Assembly: GCA_900320415.1 (NCBI GenBank)
Contig: ONSE01000140.1
Span: forward strand, 1-15,524
DNA: 15,524 nt
Direction of reading: 5' to 3'
DNA from: an uncultured Eubacteriales bacterium
GTDB taxonomy: Bacteria; Bacillota; Clostridia; Oscillospirales; Acutalibacteraceae
Under the pieces are notes generated by a model that worked only from the letters and a program-made list of their open reading frames with translations, did no database searches and was not told the DNA's origin. The position numbers and the translations under genes are program-made. Each line of letters opens with the position of its first letter. The first letter of the stretch is position 1. Shown here piece by piece: positions 15,167 to 15,524 of the stretch.

Positions 15167-15517
15167 TTACGCATTTTTTGCCTTTTCAACAAGAGCTGTG
15201 AACGCGGCCGGATCCGAAATCGCGATCTCGGAAAGCATCTTTCTGTTAAGAATGACGCCGGCCTTCTTCAGACCGTTCATAAATGTTGAATAGTTGGTGC
15301 CGTTTGCCTTGCAGGCGGCGGAAATTCTGGTGATCCACAGGCGGCGGAAGTCTCTCTTTCTCTGCTTGCGGCCTACATAGGCGTAGTTGCCGGACTTCAT
15401 CACTGCCTGCTTCGCCATCTTAAAGTGTCTGGATTTCGCACCCCAGTAACCCTTGGCGAGCTTTAATGTCTTTTTCCTTCTTTTGCGAGTCATCATCGCA
15501 CCTTTTACTCGTGCCAT
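15167..15517 (-). CDS. rplT: 50S ribosomal protein L20
   Basis: L20 is an early-binding large-subunit protein needed for 50S assembly and, in many bacteria, represses its own infC-rpmI-rplT operon. The 116-residue protein is full length: the very basic N-terminal extension MARVKGAMMTRKRRKKTLKL, then GYWGAKSRHFKMAKQAVMKS, GRKQRKRDFRRLWITRI and ACKANGTNYSTFMNGLKKAG, matching the family throughout. The ATG is at 15517, only 7 bases inside the window, so its ribosome binding site and the upstream rpmI and infC cannot be seen. The stop is TAA, followed by a hairpin terminator. Confidence 0.98.
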   Translation of the reverse strand: MARVKGAMMTRKRRKKTLKLAKGYWGAKSRHFKMAKQAVMKSGNYAYVGRKQRKRDFRRLWITRISAACKANGTNYSTFMNGLKKAGVILNRKMLSEIAISDPAAFTALVEKAKNA

Positions 15518-15524
15518 TCTATAT

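Noticed and set aside
1..15524. CRISPR arrays, tRNA genes, transposases, toxin-antitoxin or phage genes
   Set aside because: No repeated spacers, cloverleaf-like segments or protein signatures of these kinds were seen; the window is densely packed with core genes.

Overview
The window is a compact stretch of bacterial core genome with every gene on the minus strand, so transcription runs from high to low coordinates. Gene content and order (rplT next to a SpoU-type methylase; dprA-topA-trmFO; rnc-radical SAM-smc-ftsY; rdgB-yhbY-yqeK-rsfS-leuS), folate-type TrmFO, a short FtsY and strong GGAGG ribosome binding sites point to a Firmicute. It is most likely a Clostridia member of the Ruminococcaceae/Oscillospirales type, with base composition near 50 percent GC. 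The taxonomic call is inference from gene content and protein style, not from a search.

Layout in transcription order: rplT (end of the usual infC-rpmI-rplT unit, whose upstream part lies outside) ends at a Rho-independent terminator at about 15114-15147. A short leader with an inverted repeat follows, then a run of fourteen genes with no internal gap longer than 24 bases: SpoU/TrmH rRNA methylase, dprA, topA, trmFO, plsX, rnc, radical SAM protein, smc, ftsY, rdgB, yhbY, yqeK, rsfS and the 5' part of leuS, which leaves the window at base 1. Many junctions overlap by 4-5 bases (ATGA or TTGA type), so the run is probably one long operon with translational coupling.

Functionally the run mixes RNA and ribosome maturation (TrmH-like methylase, TrmFO, RNase III, YhbY, RsfS, LeuS), DNA topology and chromosome handling (DprA, TopA, SMC), membrane work (PlsX, FtsY) and nucleotide housecleaning (RdgB, YqeK). 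It looks like several conserved Firmicute clusters joined end to end, without acpP before rnc and without nadD between yhbY and yqeK.

Several starts were revised from the sequence. leuS (TTG, 509) is a real partial gene. The radical SAM gene must start upstream of its CxxxCxxC motif, where the only plausible initiator is an ATT codon at 7898. rdgB, rnc, plsX, dprA and the methylase are best started at internal ATG codons with good Shine-Dalgarno sequences. I saw no mobile elements with genes, CRISPR arrays, tRNA or rRNA genes, and no clearly novel system. The most interesting points are the ATT-started radical SAM gene and the possible RNA switch in front of the methylase.
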